A model generated the notes under the pieces. The model was not told where the DNA came from. It was given only the letters and a program-made list of their open reading frames with translations, and did no database searches. Shown here one piece after another: positions 34,101 through 42,583 of a DNA stretch of 64,000 nucleotides (position 1 is the stretch's first letter; every line of letters starts with the position of its first letter). This DNA is from Hexactinellida sp. DTS-2022. Its lineage: Eukaryota; Porifera; Hexactinellida. Location: NCBI GenBank assembly GCA_028753945.1, contig JAPNXP010000009.1, positions 1,364,001-1,428,000 on the forward strand. Direction: 5' to 3'. The translations under genes were made by a program, and so were the position numbers.

Positions 34101-37025
34101 ACAATACTTACTTTCTACGAGGCTCAGAAGTTCTGCATCAAAGATGAACTGTTCAAAATCTCCAAAACAGTTCGTATCCGAGTCAGCACTGTGGATAAGT
34201 ACCAAGGCGAGGAGAATAGGATTATACTGTTCTCCGCTGTGCGCAGCAATAAAGAGAATAACATAGGTCACTGCCGCATAGACAACAGAGTGTGTGTGGC
34301 CCTGTCGAGAGCAAAGGAAGGCATGTACCTTATAGGGAACTCTCACTGCCTCAGGGAGGGGGGGAAGAGAAGCGGACTGTGGGATAAAATACTGGACACT
34401 TTCTCTGGTAAACTGGGTTCCGTACTCCCATTGTCCTGTCAGACGCATCAGACAGTGACCAACGTGTCTTCTGCGGGAGATTTCGCACCATTGGGAGAGG
34501 GAGGTTGCTCCTTGCCTTGCAGTCAGACCAAGCCTTGCGGACACAAGTGCACATTGAAATGCCACCCTCGCGGCCATGACGTGATAAAATGTTTGGATTT
34601 ATGTGATAGAATCGGAGAGTGTGGGCATCAGTGCCTCAGAGAAGATGGAAAGTCGAGAAGAAAATGTTTTGAAGATTGCGGCCAATGCAAGGTAAAGGTC
34701 GTTAAAACACTGAGTCAATGTGGTCACAAGATGTCACTGCCGTGTTTTCAAGAGCCATTCCACGAACTGTGTCAGGAGGAGTGTCAGTCTCTTTTATCCT
34801 GTGGCCACGAGTGTCTTGAGAAATGCGGGAGAGATTGTACAGAAGTTATGTGCTTCAAAGTTTGTGAGCGTGTGCGTTCCTGCGCTCACCCCTGTGTTAA
34901 GAAGGACGGACGTACACCAAAGAAATGTTACGAGCGTTGTGAAGAATGCTACTTTAGAATTCCGAAATCTCTTGACGAGTGTGGGCATATTCTCTCGCTT
35001 CCATGTTTCGAGCAACCTTCCCATTCTCTGTGCAAACGACCTTGCGCAAATGTGTTAGAATGTGGTCATAACTGTGAACAGTATTGCGGAATAGATTGCA
35101 CTTTGTATCCGTGCTCTGAACCCTGTAAAAAGGTGCTTTCTTGTGGACACAACTGTACGAATGCTTGCAACACAGCTTGTACAGTCGACTGTGTGCAGCC
35201 TTGTCTCGCTGTGAAGGCGTGTACGCACCCGTGCGTTGGGACAGACGGCGTAACTCCAAAGCCCTGTAGTGCACAATGTGGAGACTGTAATTTCTTGGTT
35301 GAGAAAGAGGTGCCGATTTGCAAGCACAAAATGCGTGTCAGCTGCTCACTGCAGCTAGCTTCTGACATGTGTATTGCCCAGTGTGAAAGGACTTTGGACT
35401 GTGGACACAGATGTCTAGGTTTATGCGGAGAGAACTGTTCTCAACAGAAGTGTAAAGAAATTATTTGGAAGAATCTGCCTTGTGGCCACGAGGAAAAGCT
35501 CCCGTGTCCACTTGACATTAAAGACCCGGTGCACAGGTGTACGAAACCGGTTGAAATGCCTCTCATCTGCGGCCATGCTCTCTCTGTCGATTGCGCCGAT
35601 ACTTCTGAGGAAGGCCTGGAGGTTATGGAATGTAGTCAGGAGTGCAAATTCCATTTACCCTGTGGCCACTACTGCCGTGGTAGCTGTCGGGGCTGTATCT
35701 ACGGGAGTGAGCATATGGAATGTAAATACACGTGTGGGAGACTGTTAGTTTGTGGACATTTATGTGAACAATACTGTCACGGGCTTATGACATGCCCACC
35801 CTGTGGAAAAAAGTGTCCTAACCGGTGTCCTCATAAGGAGTGCTCCCACCCCTGTGGGGAACCCTGTCCCCTGTGTGAGCAGACCTGTGTTTGGCGGTGT
35901 ATCCATGTGCAGTGCGATCTCAAGTGTAGTCAGCCGTGCACCCGGGGAGTCTGCGAGAAGAGATGTGCTCAGAAGTTGGGGTGTGGTCACCAGTGCTTGG
36001 GAGGGTGTGGGGAACCCTGTCCCAGGGCGTGTCGCCGTTGTGATAAGAAAAATCCAATATTCCAAAATAAATTTGGGGCAGAAGGAAATCCCAATTCTCT
36101 ATTTATCCTGCTGGAGGACTGTGGACATATTTTCGAGTCTACTGGTTTCGAATCTGAGTGGATTGTTAAGAAATATGGTGGCAGACTTAGTTCTGCATCG
36201 GTTTCCTTTCCCATCTGTCCGACCTGTTCTCTGCCTATACGCCGCAATGTTAGATATGCCTATCAAATCAAGTCACTGATTGAAAATATAAATGCAATCA
36301 AATCTTATATTATCGAAGAATTCAGAACTTCGTGCAGTCAGAATTGCATTGCCCTACGAAATGCCATTCAATCATTTGGTGAATTTCATCTAAAGTTGGA
36401 TTCTTGTTTACTCGAGATTGAGAGTATAGTTAAGCAGTCTCATGCTTTGAAGCTACCCTATTTGCACAAATTGATTTTACTTATTTCGCTTCTGTGTCCT
36501 CACCCCCCCTCTCTCGTCTCGAACACTTCCTATCCCCAGATCCATTACACCTTCATAGCGAATAAGGATATTGATCGCTTTATAACCGATCCTGATTATA
36601 AGCGTTTGGATCTCATGAACTTAATTGTATTGAGCACCTATGCTGAGAAGTGTGTGTTGTTAGCTCTGTTTGATTCAATACATTACTTGGAGGGATTTAC
36701 TCCAAGCGAGCAAGATTACAATTCGTTTCAAGATTTGTTCAAACGCTTTTTATCTCAGTTGGAGGAGAATCCATCGGATAAGCGTATGCCTGTAAATGAG
36801 CACATTACAAACTCAAAATGTTTCATGTATAGAATAGGATTGAAATATGCATTTGGGAATGTTAGTGAGGATAATAGTATCTTCATTCCAAACCCAATTA
36901 ACTGTAATCTTAACGGCTGGTATGTCTGCAAACGCGGTCATCCGTTTGCTACGGATTATCCAGGCGCTTCTACAAGTCAGTGTTTCAAATGCAATCAGAT
37001 TTACATTGGTAACCATATTATTTAA
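31116..37025 (+). CDS. ZNFX1: ZNFX1: SF1 helicase with NFX1-type zinc fingers, intronless
   Basis: A 1969-aa single-exon frame; the first in-frame ATG is at 31116, four bases after a TTAG acceptor-like site. Order: N-terminal helical region, UPF1-like helicase core with Walker A IQGPPGTGKTY near residue 500, EEAAEVLEAH (DEAG-type box, ~845), GDHKQLRPS, the ECQHRMRPEI motif and DKYQGEENRIILFSAVRS (~1027), then VALSRAKEGMYLIG. Residues ~1130-1640 hold roughly ten C-G-H-x-C NFX1-type zinc fingers. The C-terminus carries an RZ-type finger, CKRGHPFAT then SQCFKC (~1940-1962), shared with RNF213. ZNFX1 proteins localise to mitochondrial membranes or germ granules, bind dsRNA or small-RNA targets and act in antiviral signalling (vertebrates) and transgenerational silencing (C. 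elegans). All motifs look intact. A 6-kb intronless copy is unusual beside intron-rich neighbours. Confidence 0.95.
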   Translation: MARRVGYSAVPPAGNKLRPANTSSTPRLTHMGLRSITTLISAGVSNKLLLHSISQSTAALQSMFQCSELDSNSITALLDILTTDCLRSDAELSDQIYSSLKESYFISPNGPLLENTLELIQENEHQLKASSSLILRLSKLISLFSALQSRFTFTADCEFNISIHLFCSAVRDSSNFNSLLKSMQDSVARLMAACSTSKSENFVLDPQFSDNRYYGDSHRNMSVLPGPGEVQFRPRRSLRGLVKKGAYPDVETFLDVHFKLLREDMIRPIRQGVNNFFNNDADFKRDLFVYSDVRMLESRCDERQGILYQVSFHPDGVRDISKIRWDRSKRLVYGTLLLVFPMDSAPGEEVSLSDPLWAIVANKDDKKITLACATGSHKPPNITIQFGTGFEPRFSYNRRYYMLESRKVYYEAYKHTLSVLKTMNPRSLPFAPILLGHTSSAAAPAYVTPHTAYPMYKIFPLLGENKLRVLGAWPASSPILDDSQYRAVKLALTSQLAVIQGPPGTGKTYVGTHVMKVLLQARRRMKSNLSNTHHPYRRSYTNRYNRVSECEEVNKNLVQTLCRKPILVVTYTNHALDQFLGALLEFETDIIRIGNRSEDERIKALSLRNKRDFRKGTLRREEREMLNNDLSDVSTCLQVISRQLASVGITNDDIKHYATPLQLKSLAQHPTHSIRDWYNCVDCGLNARPVATAYRNPPQYDETESCEVFSDSENEDAVDFYEDLVGYVSDEEFLTQQESLYKREIRSERVNVNNIYESKAFQNLWSLDRTNRCKLIDYWTSQKRAYFSAELQRVQTKYHQLSGELKEHFLAIDYSALTNAAVVGMTTTGAAKNSDLIRKLRPHIIFIEEAAEVLEAHLIACLSESVQHLILIGDHKQLRPSCAEFSLVRYNLALSLFERLVNNEFEHVTLECQHRMRPEISQLVRHIYPHLTDDTTVFKFPSIKGVKYNLYFLDHKVTEDRSEAEGLSKLNSFEAKFLARFTYYLLKQGYQESEITILTFYEAQKFCIKDELFKISKTVRIRVSTVDKYQGEENRIILFSAVRSNKENNIGHCRIDNRVCVALSRAKEGMYLIGNSHCLREGGKRSGLWDKILDTFSGKLGSVLPLSCQTHQTVTNVSSAGDFAPLGEGGCSLPCSQTKPCGHKCTLKCHPRGHDVIKCLDLCDRIGECGHQCLREDGKSRRKCFEDCGQCKVKVVKTLSQCGHKMSLPCFQEPFHELCQEECQSLLSCGHECLEKCGRDCTEVMCFKVCERVRSCAHPCVKKDGRTPKKCYERCEECYFRIPKSLDECGHILSLPCFEQPSHSLCKRPCANVLECGHNCEQYCGIDCTLYPCSEPCKKVLSCGHNCTNACNTACTVDCVQPCLAVKACTHPCVGTDGVTPKPCSAQCGDCNFLVEKEVPICKHKMRVSCSLQLASDMCIAQCERTLDCGHRCLGLCGENCSQQKCKEIIWKNLPCGHEEKLPCPLDIKDPVHRCTKPVEMPLICGHALSVDCADTSEEGLEVMECSQECKFHLPCGHYCRGSCRGCIYGSEHMECKYTCGRLLVCGHLCEQYCHGLMTCPPCGKKCPNRCPHKECSHPCGEPCPLCEQTCVWRCIHVQCDLKCSQPCTRGVCEKRCAQKLGCGHQCLGGCGEPCPRACRRCDKKNPIFQNKFGAEGNPNSLFILLEDCGHIFESTGFESEWIVKKYGGRLSSASVSFPICPTCSLPIRRNVRYAYQIKSLIENINAIKSYIIEEFRTSCSQNCIALRNAIQSFGEFHLKLDSCLLEIESIVKQSHALKLPYLHKLILLISLLCPHPPSLVSNTSYPQIHYTFIANKDIDRFITDPDYKRLDLMNLIVLSTYAEKCVLLALFDSIHYLEGFTPSEQDYNSFQDLFKRFLSQLEENPSDKRMPVNEHITNSKCFMYRIGLKYAFGNVSEDNSIFIPNPINCNLNGWYVCKRGHPFATDYPGASTSQCFKCNQIYIGNHII

Positions 37026-37155
37026 TTATTTAATATTATTATTTTTTTTATCTCGTCTATATTTGATAAATATTCTTTAAATTGGATATTAATTGTTGTA
37101 CGAAGGTATCACTTCTAATTTCACTCATTTGCTGGATTTTATTAGCACTCTGAAG

Positions 37156-37696
37156 ATGCCTACTAAACAGCGAATGAGATTAGCAAACAAGAATCATTCT
37201 CAAAATGTGACCCAGAGAGGGAATGTCCCAAAATCACAGGTAATTTGGCCGCATCGTATTAACTACAAATTAGTTTAATTACTCAATTCTTTTAGAGCAC
37301 CAAGGAAGAAAAGTATCCTGTCAGCAGAGGTCTTATCTATTTCTTCATATTCATTGTTGTTGGATCAGGTAAGTACATTATCATTTCATTAAATCATAAA
37401 TATCATGTATCTTGAGTCATTCGTGACCTACATAATATATATTACATAGAGGTCTCGTTATCATAAATATCATGTATCATGACCTAGTCACCTAGATAAT
37501 ATGTATTACATAGCTCACTCATCATAACTATCATGTATCGTGACCTATGTTATATATATTACGTAGTGACGCATATATTTTAACCAAACATTGTTTGAAA
37601 AGCGGTTTGGGCTATTTATTTATTATACGTATTTATGAGCTAAATTCCTGTGTAGCTGTGTTCCAGATAATATCGTCCATCGTCAATTCAATCTGA
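37156..37696 (+). CDS. SERP1: SERP1/RAMP4 stress-associated ER protein, 3 exons
   Basis: Exons 37156-37239, 37296-37368 and 37656-37696; 65 aa against 66 in human. Begins MPTKQRMRLANKNHSQNVTQRGNV, the conserved ribosome-facing RAMP4 segment (shown in part), then a tail-anchor helix GLIYFFIFIVVGSAVFQII. RAMP4 associates with the Sec61 translocon and stabilises newly made membrane proteins in ER stress. The gene starts 130 bp after the ZNFX1 stop, with an ATTAG acceptor-like site ten bases before ATG. Intron 2 contains a three-copy ~64-bp tandem repeat. Confidence 0.93.
37394..37566 (+). repeat. About 64-bp tandem repeat in SERP1 intron 2
   Basis: Three units beginning TCATAA(A)TATCATGTATC at about 37394, 37461 and 37522, each continuing with GACCTA...ATAATATATATTACATAG. 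Units have diverged slightly. Confidence 0.8.
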
Positions 37697-37920
37697 CTTG
37701 ATTCTGCCAGTTCATACCATCTCTTATATGCTGTGCTTGCTTTCATTTGAACTGTTATTGTTATTGTTTGGACTCGTAGGTTTGCTTTAGAACTTTGCTG
37801 TATTTATTTATACTGTGTATGTTGCGTGGAGTGATATATTTATTATTACTGTCATTTACAAATATTTATCGTATTTTGCTAGTAAGATAACTTTGGTTCA
37901 TAAAATACAATGCAATGTAG

Positions 37921-39316
37921 ATGAGTTTGTCGCTTTTAGAGCCAAGTGAGACCGATGTTATAAATATTTTGATTCAAACCTCCAAACCTTTCGGAACAAC
38001 AAATTCTACTGCCACACTTGGACCATGGATAGGGTTTCAAGCAGCCCAGCCTCTACAGTTAGCAACTTCGGTAAAACAGAAGCGTGAAGAAAAACAGAAT
38101 CTAACTGCCACACAGCGGAAAAGGTCAGGACTTCAAAGTGGAGTTTCAAATTACAAATTTGAGCACCTCCCAGACTGGGAGGAGTATATTAACTGTTATA
38201 AGGACGCTCACACTGCTAAATGCCAGAAGAATCCGTTTGTATTGAGACACACTGGTCTCCCTCAGACGTTTATTTCCCTGCCGTACCCAGAAGGCATTCG
38301 CCTGCAGGTCAGGTATGTAGAGGACAGAAGTAAATATCCCATCCCGATCGCTATTGAAAGAGCTAACTATACTTTCAAAACCAGCTCCACTCCCAATCTC
38401 TGCCTCATCCCCGCGGACGGGGCCATCCAGCTCCCTCCCCTAGAGGTCCAGAGAATCCCTTCGATTAAATCAGAGAAGAGGTTTATATACCCTAAAAACG
38501 TGGCGTATATAGATTTCTCGCGTTGTAACAAAACTAATTACTTCGCGGATTCTACTCTGGTCGCGCTCTCCAACAGTGTCGATGTGCTCAGAGTGGATCC
38601 GCGTTCTGAGTCCAAGTTTAAAGCGAGAATGAGCAACCATAATGGCGCAAAGAATGTGACTCTAAGACCTTTCGATACTAGGCCCCAGACTTCTAGGAAG
38701 TTAGAAAAGTTGCTCGTTACATGTGAGAATGATGCTCTCAATCTGGAGAATATGATTCAGAGTTTGTGCAAGTCGATTCCCCATGCGAAACAGGAGCAAG
38801 AAAGCACTGCGAGTGATAAAGCAGCTAACAAACGCAGCAAGGTTGTTTCTCCACTCACCAGACAGGTATCCTATACGCCTTCCGCTGAGCAGATAAACGA
38901 CTCCCTCTTGAACCAGTTCTCATATGCTGGGAACAAAGTGGATTATGACAGCCCTTTGGATTTGCAGGTTAGCTTAACTATCTAGAAGTACTACTATTTC
39001 ATGTTGATAATTATTTTCTGAACTTCAGTTTGATGGAAGAATCTATCACACCAACTTGGAGACATTCTTACAGTGCCTCGACCAAAAGCTACACAATTCC
39101 TCAAAGGCCTCCATAGAAGATCTCATGAACTCAATTCACGTACACACAGTCACGCCTGGCTTACACCACCAGCCTAGTAATACTGCTATCAGTGCCAATT
39201 CTGTGAGTGCAGCGGGAAAGAGAGATACAAAAACCATTAAAACTGGGGTCGAGCTATGTGCGGATGGAAAAAAGATTCAAGAAAATATTATTATAAAGAA
39301 AAGAAAAGTTTATTAG
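37921..39316 (+). CDS. Unrecognised 444-aa protein, 2 exons
   Basis: Exons 37921-38967 and 39029-39316 (1335 nt, in frame, GTTAGC donor and CTTCAG acceptor). It has no signal peptide or membrane span. The N-terminal half contains a compact globular-looking stretch (FEHLPDWEEYINCYKDAHTA, FISLPYPEGIRLQVRYVEDR, RFIYPKNVAYIDFSRC). The C-terminal third is Lys/Ser-rich and ends in a basic KKRKVY cluster that could be a nuclear signal. I do not recognise the family. It lies 224 bp downstream of SERP1 on the same strand, and its ATG directly follows a TAG. Intact frame, mid-GC codons and a clean intron make it a real gene. Confidence 0.8.
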
Positions 39317-39437
39317 ATCCGGTCTAGCCTCCAGATACTTCTATATATTGTGGCATTACTATCCTGGTTTCTTAATACAAGCTCTTATTATGCGTATATG
39401 TTCGGAGAAGATAAAGATTATCTGTAATCGTCTACAA

Positions 39438-39732
39438 CAGTGGTTCTCAAACTGTGCTACGAGTACTAATAGTACGCGAGCTCGGAGGTATCTCATTTTG
39501 GGTTAAAATATATATCAAAATTTAAATAGCACCCTTCTCACTGATTTGGCCTGTAAGTCGACATTAATTTATTTAACCTAAATGTCGGTCATATTATATT
39601 ACTGTAATTTAGTACTGTTTATATTGCGAGTTTCAAATGGTTTATTTTTCGGGGGTGTATTTATTTATGTCATTGTTGTGGACGCGAAGACCCTAATATT
39701 TGCTGAAGTGATGAGCAGTTTGCGAACTACTG
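39438..39732. mobile_element. hAT-like MITE
   Basis: 295 bp with ends CAGTGGTTCTCAAACTGTGC and GCAGTTTGCGAACTACTG (imperfect inverted repeats of the CAGTGGTTCTCAAAC type widespread in animal hAT elements). Flanking 8-bp duplications GTCTACAA (39430-39437) and GTCTGCAA (39733-39740) match at 7 of 8 positions. No transposase. Confidence 0.85.
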
Positions 39733-39798
39733 GTCTGCAATAATTACTAATATATCTAAACTGATTGTTGTCTGGCCTAGTTGTTTCTAACGGATACA

Positions 39799-41925
39799 AT
39801 GTTCGCTGAAGAGGATTTGGATCAGTGGATGGAAATTACACTGGATTGCAAGTACCTACCGGAATATGAGTTAAAGGCGAGTATTCTTAGTTTTTATAAT
39901 TATAATATTGTTTATTTTTGGAAGCGGATATTCGAATTTATAATTATAAATTATATACAATATAGAAACTAACAGATTATGTATGTGAGCTGTTGTTGGA
40001 GGAATCTAACGTACAACCTGTTTCTACGCCTGTTACTGTGTGTGGAGACATACACGGACAAGTATGTAATTACTATTTATACTAATTATACTAATTGCTG
40101 TATGTATTTTGTATCAGGCACGGGGTGGGTGTTTAACCTGGCAAATTGAATAACTCGTTAATTCGGATATTCTCTGTTGTTTAGTTTTATGACTTGCAAG
40201 AGCTATTTAAGACGGGAGGAAATCCTCCAGATACCAACTATGTATTTATGGTAAGTGATTCTTCCCATTGACTCCCGTTTCACGATTTCGCTATTAGTAT
40301 AAAATCCCCTTATTCGTTTACAAAACCAATAGATCGTTGTAAGCGTGTAAAATTACCCTGAATGCAAACTTTCAGATTTATAGAGCATATGGTCATCGTG
40401 AACCAACTTAGTTCACAGGTCATCCTATTAATTATGGGCAAACTAACAAACAAACAAACAAACAAACAAACAAACAAACAACAAACAAACAAACGACATG
40501 CACTATTGTATTTTTAATATGAAATTATATTATGCCTAGTTATTTCAACTATTACGCTTCTGTGTAGGGGGATTTCGTTGACAGAGGATACTATAGCTTA
40601 GAGACATTCACTAGACTATTAGTATTGAAGGCTAAGTTAGTTTGCTTTTGTTTAGACTGTATTTTATCTTAGAACTCTACTACCGTTTGCCCTTTAATTT
40701 ATCGACATTTGATTCATAAAATCTCTCACATCACACACGATATTGCAAGTTAATAAATATACTTCCCTAAATAGCAGTCAATGTTATCACAAATTTGATG
40801 AAGGAACACATCTAGCCAAATATCCAATCTGATATCTGTAGGGACTTGTGAATCAGAGAGCTTAAATTATGCCACTATAGTATATTATGTTGTTGTTATG
40901 TAGATGGCCTGATAAGATAACACTGCTGAGAGGAAACCACGAGTGCAGACAGATCACTCAGGTTTACGGCTTTTATGGTTAGAACTTAGAATTCTAGCAT
41001 AATATTATGCCACTTTTTTCATAAATGTATATTATCAATCATTAGATGAATGTCAGAACAAATATGGAAACCCAAACGCATGGAAGTATTGCACCAAAGT
41101 ATTTGACTTGCTGACTATTGCTGCTGTAAGTGCAATATATTAATTCGGATTTTCAATAACTATCCTTACTCTAACTATCCAGTTGTGATAATTTATTACA
41201 TTTGTTTTGCGTACAATCCAGCTTTTGTTCAACTATTGGTGTCTTAGATTATTGACGAAGAGATCCTGTGTGTCCATGGCGGGCTCTCACCAGATATCAG
41301 GACCCTGGATCAGGTAGCGTTGGCACTTGCAAGCATAATTACAAAATATTCTCACTTTCATAATTTGAAAGTAGCGTAACATTTAATATTTGGAATAATT
41401 CAAAATATTAGTTCCTCTCATATTAACAAGGATACTATCTCATTATAACAAGTATACTATCTACATATTTATCGATTAGATTCGTCTCATCGAGCGAGAT
41501 ATGGAGATTCCGCACGAAGGCGCATTCTGTGATTTGGTTTGGTCGGATCCCGACGAGGTTGAGAGCTGGGCAGTGAGTCCCAGAGGCGCTGGATGGCTGT
41601 TTGGGAAGAGGGTCACAGAGGAGGTACCAAGCTCATTATTACAAATGTCAATGCAGTTAATTTCTCATTCTTTTAGTTTATGCAACTTAATAATTTGAAA
41701 TTGATATGCAGAGCCCACCAGTTAGTGCATGAAGGCTGCAAATTCATGTTTGACCAGAAGCTAGTCACAATTTGGAGCGCTCCTAACTACTGCTACCGAT
41801 GTGGGAATGTGGCAGCCATCATAGAATTCCTTTCAGTAGAAGATAGAGTAGAGAAAATGTTCAGAGCAGTGCCTGACAATGAGAGAGTCATTCCACAGCG
41901 AATTGTAACGCCGTACTTTTTATAA
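39799..41925 (+). CDS. PPP6C: Serine/threonine protein phosphatase 6 catalytic subunit, 9 exons
   Basis: Exons: 39799-39876, 39966-40061, 40185-40250, 40568-40635, 40904-40977, 41046-41125, 41248-41313, 41480-41623, 41677-41925; 921 nt, 306 aa (human 305). Metal-binding PPP motifs are all present: GDIHGQ, GDFVDRG, RGNHE and the later HGGLSPD, then [11 protein letters not shown]. The start ([21 protein letters not shown]) and the PYFL end match PPP6C rather than PP2A or PP4. PP6 acts with SAPS and ANKRD subunits in mitosis, NF-kB and DNA damage signalling. Intron 1 appears to use a GC donor (AAG|GCGAGT). The GT alternative would delete two residues of a conserved four-residue block. Intron 3 carries a (CAAA)n-containing R1 repeat. 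A CCTAG acceptor-like site lies 18 bases before ATG. Confidence 0.95.
40300..40500 (-). repeat. Interspersed repeat R1, reverse partial copy, with (CAAA)n
   Basis: Reverse-oriented match to R1 (AAAACCAATAGATCGTTG, GTGTAAAATTACCCTG, TTTCAGATTTATAGAGC, CCTATTAATTATGG) ending in a run of CAAA units at about 40440-40497. In PPP6C intron 3. Confidence 0.75.
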
Positions 41926-42583
41926 CTTTGACTGTAAACGTATAAACTTACACCCTACTTCTGCTTGTTTGTCTCCCCTAGCTTTGACTTGTACATATGG
42001 TGAGCTATTTTTCTAGACCTGTAGTATTTTAGTTTAGGAATGGCACTTTATTATCCATTAATTAAAGTATATATGCAAATATATAGCTCACTATAACCCA
42101 ACTAAAATAGCCTTTTAGATGCTTTATGAAACGATATATACTATTCTTACACAACCAGCTATCAACTGATTAAGCTCAGCTATATAAGCAAGTAATTTTG
42201 CTTTATTTACAGTTTGAGCTCAATTTTACTTACTGTATTGCTTCAAATACGTGCCGGCCCAATTTTGAATTTTCAGTCTACAAAATATTTTGAATCTAGT
42301 TCAACCTACAGTTTATTTACCGAAGAAGTCAAAATCAATGTAATTGTCAGAATCAATATAATTTCACTTCAGTTATTATTCATTATGCGTGAATTTCATT
42401 ATATAAGTATACCATTTTTATTGCCCCGGTCCTTATTCGAAGCGACACGGTCATATCTACGTATGTACTCTTTAGTACCTACTTACGGATATCGTTTCTT
42501 TGCCTATTATCCCTTTTCTCATTTGGTATATCTAGCCAATTCCTATTCGCATATATTGTTCTTGTTGAGAAATATTGCCAAGA
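41926..42583. other. Spacer between PPP6C and RPB1
   Basis: AT-rich; presumably the PPP6C 3' UTR and the RPB1 promoter and 5' UTR. An open frame (42214-42654) runs into RPB1 exon 1 in another frame and is not coding. No repeats were recognised. Confidence 0.5.

Noticed and set aside
40310-40492. Cys/Val/Phe-rich minus-strand frame
   Set aside because: Produced by the (CAAA)n tract of an interspersed repeat.
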